From the IMG/VR virus record IMGVR_UViG_3300037234_000303, positions 1 to 59,525 of that record: a DNA stretch of 59,525 nucleotides; one strand, 5' to 3'. The notes beneath the pieces were generated by a model. It was not told the DNA's origin, did not search any database, and worked only from the letters and a program-made list of their open reading frames with translations. The DNA comes from a virus. A program made the position numbers and the translations under genes. Shown piece by piece: positions 23,914 through 34,736 of this stretch. How positions within the stretch are numbered: the first letter of the stretch is position 1; each line of letters opens with the position of its first letter.

Positions 23914-26466
23914 ATGAGCATTTTAGACGAACTACGCGCTGGCAGAATCCAAAAGGAACAGCTTAATGACGTTCAGGCGGCTGAGGCGCGGCAGCTGTTG
24001 CTCGACGAGCAGGACGTAAAAATAAAGACAGAACAGGCAGCATCAGAAAAGACCCACAGGTCGGCAGTGCGCCAGCAGGGTCTGAACGAAACCGTCGGCC
24101 CGCAGCCGCAGCGCCCCATACGCAGTGCAGAGACCGGTGCATTCTCCGGCCCCGTTACAGACATCGACCCAGAAGCCAGAGCCACAGTCGCCGCGCAACG
24201 AGCCGGTGACGTTCAACGGGTGGAGGGCTTGGACCGCAACGCAACCCCACAGTTCAAACCAATCACAGCAGAAGCTGGCGCGGAAGCCGCAGCCAGTCGC
24301 GCACGCGGCCCAGCACCGGCCACGCCAACCTCAGGTCGCGCAACAGTAGGCGGCACCGGGTACACCGGAAGCCAGCTCGACGACGTAGCAAGCAAGCCGG
24401 GCATCATTGAACGTGGCCTTCGGGCTGTTGGTGCCACAGGCGCAGCGGATACTCGCGAGGCCGCACGCATCGGCGCACGGGAAGCTGACATCCTCGAACC
24501 AGCCACAGCGAGAGCAGCGGGTGGCGAGCTGGACGTAGAGGAACGTCCTATGTCCAACGCCCAGCAGAAGAAGGTTGACAGTCTGCAAAGCAACATCGAC
24601 ACAGCCGACGAACGCAAGCGCCGGGCACAGCGTACCATCAACACGTCGAAGAACCCGGCGGACGTGGCAGCGGCCAAAGAAGCAATCACCGCAGCGAACA
24701 AAGACATTCAGGGTGCAACCACCCGGCAGGCCACCGTACGTGCAGAAGCACGCACTCCCACTCCAGTTACGGACGCAGTAGAACGCGCCAAGAAAACTGT
24801 GAAGCAGCCAGCAGCCGTTGGTGACGATGTAGTCAACAAGGCGACCGCAGCACTCGACGACACTATTAGTAAGGTTGACGACGCAACCAAGAAAGGGCTG
24901 GAGAAGGGTAAGGGAATATTCAACAGAGCCATCGACAAAGGCAAGGCTGCTTTCGCTGGCCTTAAAGGTGGTGGCACAGCTGCTGCCTCTGCGTCCGTGG
25001 ATGCGGGCGTCGATGAGCTGACAAAGGATATGCCAGAGGGCCCTCAGAAGCGAAGCGCTGTTCGTGCACTTGGCACCTTGGGCAAGGTAGCCGGGGTGGT
25101 CGGACTGGTCGATATGGCTGGCTCCTATCTGCGTAATGTATATGAGACCGACTTCCGTACTGCCAACATCGACCTGATTGAAGGTATTCAGGAACTCGTG
25201 ACGAGTGGCTTGGATACTGCTGAGGCTGTCCGAGCTGGCGAAGTAGGCATGGACGAAGTTGCTGTCGAACTGGCACGCGGCGTCTACGACGGCATAGTCG
25301 GGATTATCCCGTCCATAGTAGACAACGGACAGTTCTTCGCAGGCGAGGCCTTCGACGCAGCCCTAGGTTTGTCTACCGACGAGACGACGGAACCAACAGG
25401 ACTTCGGGAGATTGGCCCGGCACCCGGTACCACTGCGGACCCAGCGTTCGCTGGCGCACGTGATCCCGGCGAACTCCCGGGCGTACCCGGCGAACGCTTT
25501 GATCCGCTTGGCACTCAGCCGTCAGTGGCTCCTGTCACGCAAGAACCGTTCTTGGAGCAGGGCACGCAGGAAGGCCAGTTCGATATTCGCGGTCTGGACC
25601 GAGGCACTGGCACCATTGATGCAACAGGCGCAACGGGTGGCCCGAGTGGCTTTGCCCAGCGCGTAGAAGAGTCACGCAGAGCTGGTGCCTACGAACCCGT
25701 ATCACAGGAACGTAGAGACGAAGCAACTCGCGACTTGGATCGTGTACGCAAGGGCACAGCAGCTTTCCGCGACCTCGCCGCCACCCGTTTGGGTGTCCCG
25801 ACTCAGTACCTTGATGCAGTACGCTCAGGTGCAATGACTCCGCGTGAAGCGAATCTGGCGCAGGCCAAGCAGGCAGCTGCTGGTCATACCGGCGTCACGT
25901 CCCCGAGGGACTTGCAGGCAATGCAGATTGCCGCCGCTGGAGAGAGCCGCGCACAAGCAGAGTTCAACCAGAAGATGGATACCAATTCTATTGAGCGGTT
26001 CAACAACACAGCCACTGAAGTGGCCGACAGCTTCCCACGCATGAGCGAGGAAGAGAAGGCAGAAGTGGGCAGCGGGTTCACTAGCTTCGCGGCTGGTTGG
26101 GTGCCGGAAGGAGTTGACCCCAAGAATCTTTCGCAGAACGACATGCAGACAATTAAGGGCCAGTACATTCTGGCTACATCCTTGGCCAAGTATGGCGAAG
26201 GTTGGTTCCGCTCGCTGCTGCCTTGGAAGGCGGACATCACAGCCGACACTCTGTTTACCAAGGGCGAGAACATATTGGAGTCGATGGAGAGGCAGGGAGA
26301 GTGGTTTGACATTGGTAACGACAACCTCCGGTTTCAGGGTAGAGATTCTGCCGGGGATCCTGTTACACTTACCATTGAGCCTGAGGAGCTCCCGCCCATA
26401 GCGCAGCAGATGATCAATCAGGCTCGCGCTAACTTGGACATTCAACCGCAGGGATTGCAACGCTAA
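23914..26466 (+). CDS. Large internal virion/ejection-type protein, 850 residues
   Basis: ATG 23914 is preferred over TTG 23908 because AGGGG lies 8 nt before it. It is Ala/Arg/Thr-rich and mostly helical, with coiled-coil stretches at about 190-290. A more hydrophobic segment at about 350-460 (GKVAGVVGLVDMAGSYL, then GIVGIIPSIVDN) could contact membranes during DNA delivery. The C-terminal 150 residues look globular. The pair of this gene and the next giant gene resembles podoviral ejection-protein sets. No enzymatic motif was seen. Confidence 0.65.
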   Translation: MSILDELRAGRIQKEQLNDVQAAEARQLLLDEQDVKIKTEQAASEKTHRSAVRQQGLNETVGPQPQRPIRSAETGAFSGPVTDIDPEARATVAAQRAGDVQRVEGLDRNATPQFKPITAEAGAEAAASRARGPAPATPTSGRATVGGTGYTGSQLDDVASKPGIIERGLRAVGATGAADTREAARIGAREADILEPATARAAGGELDVEERPMSNAQQKKVDSLQSNIDTADERKRRAQRTINTSKNPADVAAAKEAITAANKDIQGATTRQATVRAEARTPTPVTDAVERAKKTVKQPAAVGDDVVNKATAALDDTISKVDDATKKGLEKGKGIFNRAIDKGKAAFAGLKGGGTAAASASVDAGVDELTKDMPEGPQKRSAVRALGTLGKVAGVVGLVDMAGSYLRNVYETDFRTANIDLIEGIQELVTSGLDTAEAVRAGEVGMDEVAVELARGVYDGIVGIIPSIVDNGQFFAGEAFDAALGLSTDETTEPTGLREIGPAPGTTADPAFAGARDPGELPGVPGERFDPLGTQPSVAPVTQEPFLEQGTQEGQFDIRGLDRGTGTIDATGATGGPSGFAQRVEESRRAGAYEPVSQERRDEATRDLDRVRKGTAAFRDLAATRLGVPTQYLDAVRSGAMTPREANLAQAKQAAAGHTGVTSPRDLQAMQIAAAGESRAQAEFNQKMDTNSIERFNNTATEVADSFPRMSEEEKAEVGSGFTSFAAGWVPEGVDPKNLSQNDMQTIKGQYILATSLAKYGEGWFRSLLPWKADITADTLFTKGENILESMERQGEWFDIGNDNLRFQGRDSAGDPVTLTIEPEELPPIAQQMINQARANLDIQPQGLQR

Positions 26467-26481
26467 TAAGAGGAACTGCAC

Positions 26482-29400
26482 GTGGCCGGATTAAGAACGA
26501 ATGATCTCAACGATCCTGATTACGTACCACCATCGAAGAACGAGCCCGGCTTTATAACCGGGCTTCGTTCCAGCGCACAGCGTGGTCCTGATGCTGTGCC
26601 CGTCGCGGCACCGAGCGAGTTCGAGAAGGGTTTATCCCGTGGTACTGAAACACTCCAAGCGGGTGTCTTCGGTGCCGTCGAAGCATTGGGTTCCGCTACT
26701 GGTTCTGAAACACTCCAAGAGATCGGTGCCGAGGGCGTGCAGCGCAACCTCGAGGAAGCATCAGCTATCCCAGCAGCAGCGGTCGAGTCAGTATTTGACA
26801 TCAATGACGTGTCAACCTTCTTGGATTGGGCAGCCCACGGTCTGGGTGTCCTTGCCCCGAGTGCTGTCACCATGGTTGGTACCGGCGGAGCTGGTGCACT
26901 GGCAGGTGCCATCACCCGCGCAGGCGCAGCTCGTGTTGCAGCGGCAGGTGCCTTCGCTGGCTCAGCAGTACCAGAGACCGGCCACGCATTCACAGATTTG
27001 AAAGAAGGCGGCGTAGAGAGCCCCGGCGCAGCTGCCCTACAGGGTGGCATCATCGGTTTGCTCGACGTCGCTCCGCAAGCCCACTTACTCAAGATGCTTG
27101 GCACCAAAGGCAAGAAGGGAATCCTTCGCGGTGCAGTGTCAGGCGTCCTCGACCAAGCACCACGCGAGGCTGTGACCGAAGCAGCGCAGGAAGCTGTAGG
27201 TGAGGGATTCCGCAGGGCTATCATAAATCAGGAAGACCCGGACTTCGTAGCCCATTTGATTGAGGCCGGTGCGCTTGGCGCATTGGGTGGTGGCTTTGCT
27301 GGTGGTGTCGGTGGTGCCGCCAAGGGTGCAGCTGGCAGGCTGTTCGATGAAGATGGCGCTATTATAGAAGACCCGGGCATTGCGCCGAGCGCCGATGTAA
27401 CAGCCTTCGACGATGCAGAGCGCATCGCTGCTGAGGAAGGAGACGGTGACCTCGCCGCCTTCGGCCTGACAGAGTTCGATACCAATCCGGCCTTCACAGA
27501 CGTCCCGGTTGACACAGCAGTCAAGACCAAGTTGTCCGGCGAAGCCCGCGAGCGACTTGGGTTAGTACCAGAAGATATTGGTCGGACGCATATCCCGTCC
27601 AGACTCGAACGACTCAACGCTCCGTTCGTAGCCAGACAGCGGGGCGAGCAGCAGGAGTTCGCACAGGAACTTGGTGCCGGTACTCTGTTGGGTGAGATGA
27701 GCAACGCACGGGCAGAGCTCGAGCGCATTATTGAAGACGAGGGTGGCAGACTGTTTACCTTCGGTGAGGATGGCAAGCTCGATACCAGTGCAGCACCAGC
27801 TATTAGTTCGCGTGTAGCAGATGCTCTTGCTTCCGGTAAGCCGGGTGAGCAGGTCGCATCGCGCACGTTGCGTGAACGCTTGGACGAAGCACTTGGTAAA
27901 GCACCCGACGCAATCGCAGAGGCACAGACGGAAGCAGCCATCGGCGAAGAAGTTGATCTCCCATTTCAGAGCGAGACACTGCACGCCAAAGTATCCAGAG
28001 AAGCAGAGCGGCAGTTCCCGAACGACGTAGAGCTGCAACAGCAGTTCATCGACCAAGAGGGCGAGGCCTTATTCAGTCAGCGCTCCGGTGTAGCTGAGAA
28101 CGAGGAGCTGGCTGGCTTACTTGGTATCCCAACTGCGAGCCTCACGAATGAAGATACAGCCCGCATGAAGAAGCTGCGCACCGTGCTTGACCGTGCACAG
28201 CGTGTCGGGTTCGAGAACATCTACGACTTTGAGAAGCCCGGTGAGTTCCTCCGGAACTTCGAGGGCATCAAGACGCCAGCGCTTAGCGAGATCAGCGATA
28301 TACTAAAAACAGGAGACATTGATGCAGAGACCCGGGCAGACTTCGAGAACATCCTCGCCACCAACCGTCCAGAGGGTGTTGACTTCACACTCACCGGGGT
28401 TAACCTTAGCGGGCCGAGACCCATACAGTTCAGCGCACAAGCCAGCTACGATGTCACCGAGACTCAGTTTCGAGTGCCCGGTAGCAACAAGGTCATCAAC
28501 ATATCGAACCTGACCAACGAGGCACGCAAGCAGCGCCAGCGGCAGGAGCAGGTATTCAAGGCCAGTGAGAAGCCGCTCGAAGAAACGGGTAGCGCAACAG
28601 ACACTGCTCGCCTTGCTAATGACGTCATGATGGGTTTGGACATGGCCAGCGAGCAGGGCTTGATTGCTTTGCCGCAGGCATCACGCGAACAAGTACAGGC
28701 GATCATCGCACAGAACGCAACGACACGGTTGGCTAAAGGAGCCAAGAAGACAGAAGCCAAGTACGCAGAGCGTGGTCCGCAGCGGGCAGCGTCACAAAAA
28801 GCTTTGGGCGACTTGGCCAAAATTGTTGGTTTGGACACGATCGTCGAAACCAAGAACAACAGAACCTTTGGGGATGTCATCAAGTCCCTAGGAGTTGGAA
28901 CACCGTTCGCCAAGCGCAGAGAGCGCTCGGATCCAATCACAGAGCTTCCTGACATATCTGAAGATTCGACCATTGCCTTCGATCCAACAGCTTCGGCCAA
29001 AGCCGAGCGCTTCAATCCCCGTAAGGGCAAGGCAGCCAAGGCCCGGCTCGAAGAGCTTCGTACGGACATGACGGGCGCACGCGGTCGCTTGGCCTCAGCA
29101 GACCAAGAGTTTCAGAAACTCCCGGACGGGGTAGCCAAGGATCAGGCAGCCAAGAACGTGGCTCGCCTTGAGAAGGAAGTGCTTCGTTCCGAGCAGGCGC
29201 TCGAACAAACAGAACGAGCAGCGCACCGGGTTGGCATCAGCATCGACTTGGATGTAGACACCGCTCCCATAACTGTGTTGCTTACTGAGCCGCAGATCAA
29301 ATCCCTGAATGCCGCACGTGGTAAACGTGGGATCGAGGAATTCGAATTACTAGGTATCGGTGGGTCTTCCGCGCTGGTAACGCCCGGAGCAACAAAAGAG

Positions 29401-32400
29401 ATCAGGCACACGGAAGATGTACCTCAGTCGCTGATGGACAACACCGGCCTTACCCGCGATCAGATCGGTGCCATGTTCAGTGCCGTTGACGTACTGGTCG
29501 CTGTCCGGGTTACTCCGACAGCAGAGCGCACGTTCCAGCCTGCTCCGCCAGCCAGAGAGCCGACGCAGAAGTACAGGAAGGATGAGGCCTATGTAGCAAG
29601 GCGTGATGAGATTGCCGAGAAGGCCAACGCCATGTTCGACAGTTCCGGCAAGGAACGTGAAAGGCTCAGGGACGAGCTCGACACGTTAAAGAAAAGCCAC
29701 GAGAAGGTTTCGAAGGACACAGCAAAAGCGTGGGTCAAGGACAAGAAGTACGCCAAGAGCCAGACCATCACTCCTATAGAAGCCACGAAGCTGGGCTCTG
29801 CTACCAATGCGTACGCATCTGATATATTCAAGCAGCTCACCAACAAAATAAATGCACCAAAGCATATCAAACTGCTGAGTTCCAAGCAGGCAATATCCGA
29901 GCTGATCAAGGACAACAAGCCCAGTTGGGTTGAACAGATAGCGAACGGCTCCATGCATGGGTTCACTGCCAACCTCAAGGATGGCAGCATCGGCGTGTAC
30001 GTGCGCCCCGGGCTGGACAAGGCACTGACCAGAGAGGTCATGGGCCATGAGGTAGGGCATGCTGTCTACCGCTCGTTCACAGCCACTCTTGATTCGCGAA
30101 CAGCGAAGACCATACTCCAAGAGTATGTCACGTGGCGCAAGAAGCACAGCAAGTCCACCACCACGATTGAAGAGTTGCTCCGTACCAAGAAGCAGCCCAA
30201 GTCATTACTGATTGCCATGGGCAACGCGCAGCGCAACACCAAGCTGCATGAGCTCGAGAAGGACGTTCAGGAATACCTGCTTGACTATGAAGAGTGGTTT
30301 GCTGACAACGTGAGTCGGTGGTTCACAGACCTGAGTACCCCGAAGTCAGCCATGCAGCGGTTCTTCAAAGCCATTGCGGATACGCTGAAGCGCATGCTGG
30401 GCAAAGCCACTCCGGGCAACGTCAACACCCTGCTGGATTCGATAGCGGGTGGCAGGCGGGCATGGGACTTCGCCTTCGAGCCACAGCACATGATGGCCGC
30501 GTCAGCAGCTATCCCGGTACCGGCACCAACAGCCACACTGCTCCGCACGCTGACGGGTGACACGAACTTCATTAAGGAAGCAGCACGGCTCAAGGAGTTC
30601 AGCTACGTTGCCGTCCTCGAGAACCAAGACCCGTACGGTGACGTTATGCATCGTGCGTTCTACCAGTTCCTGTGGAGCGAGCAGCTCACAGAGGAAGCAC
30701 AGGGTCTGATACTCCGAACTGCCCGCAGCAAGGGTATCCAGAACCAGATGCGCACCATCTTCCAGAATGACCGCAAGGCACTCGACTCGCTGTCTGATCC
30801 GATGTCGTCTGCTGCGTATATGTACCAGCTCTGGAAAGCGAACATGCTTGACCTTGGCCAGCGCACTGACAGCTTGTTCCAGAGGATCGCAAAGTTCTTC
30901 CGCGACTTTATGGGGATACTTGCAGATAGTGAAAACTCGATGAATATCTTCCGCCAGCTGGAGACGAACACGTTCCCGATTGAAGCCGAGTCACAGCGCA
31001 GCTCCGTACAGAAGGTTCTGCCTGACTCGATTGCTGCCAACGTGATCAAGACACTTGGCCCAACTTATGAGCTGGCCATGAAGCCCATGCGCTCCTTGTT
31101 CTTCACAGTGGACGAAAGGGTGCGGGCTACAGAGATACCAGCCCTTGTGCAGATCGCCGATCAGTTCCACCTTAAGCCGGGTGAACAGTCAAGCAACCCC
31201 ACTATGTGGAATGCCAAGCAGGAGTTCATTGGCCGCTATGAGAACATCATGCGCCGCATCTTCGAGGGTAAGGACAAAGCCTTCGGTGACGAGACTCTCG
31301 ACTATCTATATGGTGCCAAGGATTTGAAGGATGCACCGGCAGGCGTCACACGTGTTGTGAAGCAGGTGCGTACTCTCATGCGCGAGATGCTCAAGTACCA
31401 GCAGGAAGCGGGCGTGTCCATCAAGGACTTGGGCGCTGACTACTTCCCTTGGGTACTGAACCAAGATGCCATATCTGACAACACAGATACGTTCCGCGAA
31501 GTGCTCATGCAGGACAAGTACACGCAGAACCGGAAAGACTTGGCCGTGTTCGTCAACGTGCGGACTCACATCAACGAGCTGCGCGACCTGTACGACGTGA
31601 CCACCGACTCGCTGTCGAAGGCATTCAAGGATCTTCAAGAGACGGGCGAGTGGAACCTCACGGGTTATGACCCGCAGGCGCTCAGCGACAACAAGCCTAT
31701 AGCGGTTCCCCAGCCAGTCGGCATACACGACGATGTGACCATAGTTGAGTATCTGATCGGGCAGGCCACGTCAGAGGGTGGATTGGACTTCGCCATCAGT
31801 GAGGACAGGCAGGCACCAAGCATCCGGTTCAACAACCCCCGGCTGTTCAAGTTCGTGGATCCCAAGGAGATGAGGCAGTTCCTGTCTGACGATCTGGGCA
31901 TGACCATGTCCATGTACATCTCGCAGGGCGTCAAGCACGCAGAGTTCTCGCGCCGGTTTGGTGAGAACGGCAACGGCCTGAGCTCATTGCTCCAGAAGGC
32001 GGGCGAGCAGGGTGCCACGCGGCAGCAGGTCGATCTGGCCACGAACTATGTTAGAGCATCACTAGGTACTTATGGACGGCAGACGGCTGAGTGGCTGAAC
32101 AAGAAGGTCGGGCTGGCCCTGCCTGAGCATCAGTACTCACCCATCAATGAAGGGCTGAACAAGGCAATGGGCGTAGCCATCGTGTACCAGAACCTGAGGT
32201 ACCTCGCACTGAGTACGCTGACATCCCTCGCAGATGTAATGGGCATAGCGGTACGCTCAAGCAGCCTGAGGGCAACTATTCAATCCATGCGGGCGTTCAC
32301 ACAGCGCAATAAGAACGGATTGGCTGATCTGGGAGAGATGCTGGGCCTCATCGAGCACTCACAGGTCGCTGACGCCCTTGGCTGGCGCTTCGATGGTATG

Positions 32401-33192
32401 CACCTGACCGGCAAGCTGCGCCGCTTCAACGACGGCTTCTTCCGGGTTATTGGGCTGCAGGCATGGACACGCAGCACTCGCCTGATGGGCCTCGCTGCTG
32501 CTGAGTCCTTTATAGTCAAGCACACGCAGCGCCCGGGCAAGCACAGCCAGCGCTGGATGAACGAGCTGAACGTCACCAAGGATGACATCAAGCTCCGGAG
32601 CAACGGCACGCTGAGAGTCCTGTCCCACGCAGAGCGTGGCCAAGCCAGCAAGGAAGAGGTGGCACGCGACGACCGGGTGCGGAATGCCCTGATCCAGTTC
32701 ACAGACGAGGCTATCCTCCGGCCCAACCCGAGCATGAGAACCCTCTGGGGCAGCGACCCGCACTACCAGCTGTTCCAGTATCTCAAGAGCTTCATGTATA
32801 CGTTCCACGAGCGCATCCTCAAACGCTCCGGGCACGAGCTGATGGAAGGCAACTACGCCTCATTCATCTGGCTGATGGGTTACATCCCGGTAATGATCGC
32901 CTCGGACCTGATCAGGGAGACTATCCAATTTGGGGTAGAAGGCGACCCTCGGAAGTCGAATTGGGGCGCTGGCGACTATATAAAGCATGGGGCAGTGCGT
33001 TCTGGGCTCCTTGGCTACGCGCAGCAGGGTATTGACTTTCACACAGACATGAAGTATGGAGGCTATGGGATTGGCGGAATGACCGCAACCTTTGATACAA
33101 TAGCGGCCATACCTGATATACTAACGTTGAAAGATGGGGCTTTGCTCAAGTCGTTGCCCGGGCAGACCGTTTACAAAAACTGGTTGGACTGA
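26482..33192 (+). CDS. Giant internal virion protein (2236 residues) with HEVGH metallopeptidase domain
   Basis: Starts with GTG 26482 directly after GAGGAACTGCAC. The N-terminal 270 residues contain Gly/Ala-rich amphipathic and hydrophobic stretches (SAVTMVGTGGAGALAGA near 130; LGGGFAGGVGGAAKGAAG near 265) typical of proteins ejected into the cell envelope. At about 1189-1193 lies HEVGH with Glu pairs at 1270-1271 (DYEEWFAD), a zincin-like active site. Long helical regions follow, and the last 350 residues include Trp/Phe-rich hydrophobic helices. It is comparable in size to T7 gp16-type or polyvalent injected proteins. Substrate (peptidoglycan crosslink or protein) is unknown. Confidence 0.75.
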   Translation: MAGLRTNDLNDPDYVPPSKNEPGFITGLRSSAQRGPDAVPVAAPSEFEKGLSRGTETLQAGVFGAVEALGSATGSETLQEIGAEGVQRNLEEASAIPAAAVESVFDINDVSTFLDWAAHGLGVLAPSAVTMVGTGGAGALAGAITRAGAARVAAAGAFAGSAVPETGHAFTDLKEGGVESPGAAALQGGIIGLLDVAPQAHLLKMLGTKGKKGILRGAVSGVLDQAPREAVTEAAQEAVGEGFRRAIINQEDPDFVAHLIEAGALGALGGGFAGGVGGAAKGAAGRLFDEDGAIIEDPGIAPSADVTAFDDAERIAAEEGDGDLAAFGLTEFDTNPAFTDVPVDTAVKTKLSGEARERLGLVPEDIGRTHIPSRLERLNAPFVARQRGEQQEFAQELGAGTLLGEMSNARAELERIIEDEGGRLFTFGEDGKLDTSAAPAISSRVADALASGKPGEQVASRTLRERLDEALGKAPDAIAEAQTEAAIGEEVDLPFQSETLHAKVSREAERQFPNDVELQQQFIDQEGEALFSQRSGVAENEELAGLLGIPTASLTNEDTARMKKLRTVLDRAQRVGFENIYDFEKPGEFLRNFEGIKTPALSEISDILKTGDIDAETRADFENILATNRPEGVDFTLTGVNLSGPRPIQFSAQASYDVTETQFRVPGSNKVINISNLTNEARKQRQRQEQVFKASEKPLEETGSATDTARLANDVMMGLDMASEQGLIALPQASREQVQAIIAQNATTRLAKGAKKTEAKYAERGPQRAASQKALGDLAKIVGLDTIVETKNNRTFGDVIKSLGVGTPFAKRRERSDPITELPDISEDSTIAFDPTASAKAERFNPRKGKAAKARLEELRTDMTGARGRLASADQEFQKLPDGVAKDQAAKNVARLEKEVLRSEQALEQTERAAHRVGISIDLDVDTAPITVLLTEPQIKSLNAARGKRGIEEFELLGIGGSSALVTPGATKEIRHTEDVPQSLMDNTGLTRDQIGAMFSAVDVLVAVRVTPTAERTFQPAPPAREPTQKYRKDEAYVARRDEIAEKANAMFDSSGKERERLRDELDTLKKSHEKVSKDTAKAWVKDKKYAKSQTITPIEATKLGSATNAYASDIFKQLTNKINAPKHIKLLSSKQAISELIKDNKPSWVEQIANGSMHGFTANLKDGSIGVYVRPGLDKALTREVMGHEVGHAVYRSFTATLDSRTAKTILQEYVTWRKKHSKSTTTIEELLRTKKQPKSLLIAMGNAQRNTKLHELEKDVQEYLLDYEEWFADNVSRWFTDLSTPKSAMQRFFKAIADTLKRMLGKATPGNVNTLLDSIAGGRRAWDFAFEPQHMMAASAAIPVPAPTATLLRTLTGDTNFIKEAARLKEFSYVAVLENQDPYGDVMHRAFYQFLWSEQLTEEAQGLILRTARSKGIQNQMRTIFQNDRKALDSLSDPMSSAAYMYQLWKANMLDLGQRTDSLFQRIAKFFRDFMGILADSENSMNIFRQLETNTFPIEAESQRSSVQKVLPDSIAANVIKTLGPTYELAMKPMRSLFFTVDERVRATEIPALVQIADQFHLKPGEQSSNPTMWNAKQEFIGRYENIMRRIFEGKDKAFGDETLDYLYGAKDLKDAPAGVTRVVKQVRTLMREMLKYQQEAGVSIKDLGADYFPWVLNQDAISDNTDTFREVLMQDKYTQNRKDLAVFVNVRTHINELRDLYDVTTDSLSKAFKDLQETGEWNLTGYDPQALSDNKPIAVPQPVGIHDDVTIVEYLIGQATSEGGLDFAISEDRQAPSIRFNNPRLFKFVDPKEMRQFLSDDLGMTMSMYISQGVKHAEFSRRFGENGNGLSSLLQKAGEQGATRQQVDLATNYVRASLGTYGRQTAEWLNKKVGLALPEHQYSPINEGLNKAMGVAIVYQNLRYLALSTLTSLADVMGIAVRSSSLRATIQSMRAFTQRNKNGLADLGEMLGLIEHSQVADALGWRFDGMHLTGKLRRFNDGFFRVIGLQAWTRSTRLMGLAAAESFIVKHTQRPGKHSQRWMNELNVTKDDIKLRSNGTLRVLSHAERGQASKEEVARDDRVRNALIQFTDEAILRPNPSMRTLWGSDPHYQLFQYLKSFMYTFHERILKRSGHELMEGNYASFIWLMGYIPVMIASDLIRETIQFGVEGDPRKSNWGAGDYIKHGAVRSGLLGYAQQGIDFHTDMKYGGYGIGGMTATFDTIAAIPDILTLKDGALLKSLPGQTVYKNWLD

Positions 33193-33202
33193 GGAAAGTA
33201 TA

Positions 33203-34726
33203 ATGACAGCTGTTGCCGCAGGGACGACTGACCATGGTTCTATGGATGGACGGAGTGACGACGATCACACCCAGTATCTCCTAGTAAGCGGCTCCCGTGC
33301 AATGACGGGCAACCTCACTGCGAGAGCTATCTACCCTGATACAAATGAATTACGGGACTTAGGCCAAGCTGCCGTTCGCTGGAACCGCTTATTTACGAAA
33401 CAGACAATCTCCGTGAACCTCTCCGGGACCGACCTCGGGACTGCCTCATACGCCACCAATGCTAGTCTGTTTGGCCGAGTGCACAACGCAGGGGGCGGCG
33501 GCACTTGCCATATGCAAGCCAGCGGCTCCGGCTCATTCGCGAGTGGCCACGTATTAAAGAACGGTGTTGGCGCAGGCACTTGCCGAGTGACCTCCTCGGG
33601 CAATGGTTCCTTCTCGTTTGGTTTTGCATACCAGAACGCCACGGGCAAGGACTCGCTTATTCAGGCAAACGGCCATGGTGCATTTACTTTTGGCTTCGCC
33701 AAGAACGGCAGCATTATGTCAACCACCAACGGCACATTCGCTGGTGGTTATGCAAGGGACACGGGCAGTTTGATTTCGGCTGGTGGGTTAGGCTCCCACG
33801 CCACAGGGCAGGCAACAAATGGCTCTACGATATCTGCCAGCGCCCACGGCACCTGCGCCACGGGCTTCTGCAACGGAGCTGCCGGTAATATCCAAGCGGG
33901 TCAGGCTGGTTCCGCTGCACGTGGCATGGCCGACGGACAGGAGATTAAGAGCTCATCTAGTGCCGCATGGGCATCCGGCTACGCCGCCGAAGGGTATGAC
34001 ATACTGGCGTCCGGGCTCGCCTCGTTCGCATCGGGTAGGGCTCAGAGCGCTGATATTGTCGCCAGCGGACATGGGTCTTTCCAGTGGGGCCCCGGCACAA
34101 ACTCCACCCACCAAAGCATGCAGATTGGCGCGAACATAATGCTTGACCCTGCCACGGGTATAGGGATCAAAAATGGATTAGACATGCGCCTGTGGGATTC
34201 CGGCAGCTCTAATTATGTAGGGTTCGTTGCACCGGCGTTAACAGCAAACCAAATATGGACGTTGCCAGCCGCTGACGGCACTGTTGACAAGGTAGTCAAG
34301 ACCAATGGGGCTGGCGAGCTTGACTTTGTCCACATGACGGGTGCAGTGCTCGAAGCGGCCGATAACATTGGAGCCCTAACCGGTAACGACAATTATTTAG
34401 ATTTGCACAATGGCAAGGTCATGGATGCGACTCTCGGTCACCCGCAGTGCCGCGCAGGCAGTATCGTAGGGATCGCGGGCTCAGCAAACATAACTACCTT
34501 CACAGGCGGCGACGAGGTGCAATGTGAAGCTCGCATCAATGGTGTCGTTGCTTTAACAGTTGTCGGGAGCATCTCAGCAACAGGCATATTCACGCAGTCA
34601 GCTATACAAGCAAGGGGCGTGGACACATTTAGCGCGAACGACCACATACAGATGAGTATGTCAACAGTAAGTGGTGCACCAATATGGGAATATCCCTCAA
34701 TAACAGTAGAAGTTGTTTACGACTAA
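33203..34726 (+). CDS. Tail fibre/spike with YadA-like Gly-Ser repeats
   Basis: ATG 33203 follows AGGAAAGTATA; the longer frame from 33134 has no ribosome binding site. The 507-residue product begins with a short domain (DHGSMDGRSDDDHTQYLLVSG) typical of phage fibre N-termini. At about 100-305 it shows nine to ten repeats of 18-25 residues of form xIxASGxGSFAxG, as in left-handed beta-roll trimeric adhesins. The C-terminal part has an IWTLPAADGT motif common in fibres, then a beta domain. Likely receptor binding. Confidence 0.75.
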   Translation: MTAVAAGTTDHGSMDGRSDDDHTQYLLVSGSRAMTGNLTARAIYPDTNELRDLGQAAVRWNRLFTKQTISVNLSGTDLGTASYATNASLFGRVHNAGGGGTCHMQASGSGSFASGHVLKNGVGAGTCRVTSSGNGSFSFGFAYQNATGKDSLIQANGHGAFTFGFAKNGSIMSTTNGTFAGGYARDTGSLISAGGLGSHATGQATNGSTISASAHGTCATGFCNGAAGNIQAGQAGSAARGMADGQEIKSSSSAAWASGYAAEGYDILASGLASFASGRAQSADIVASGHGSFQWGPGTNSTHQSMQIGANIMLDPATGIGIKNGLDMRLWDSGSSNYVGFVAPALTANQIWTLPAADGTVDKVVKTNGAGELDFVHMTGAVLEAADNIGALTGNDNYLDLHNGKVMDATLGHPQCRAGSIVGIAGSANITTFTGGDEVQCEARINGVVALTVVGSISATGIFTQSAIQARGVDTFSANDHIQMSMSTVSGAPIWEYPSITVEVVYD

Positions 34727-34736
34727 AAGGAGCTCG

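Noticed and set aside
26520-27941. Minus-strand frames opposite the giant virion protein
   Set aside because: Mirror of the Ala/Gly-rich coding strand; the real protein is continuous through the whole region.
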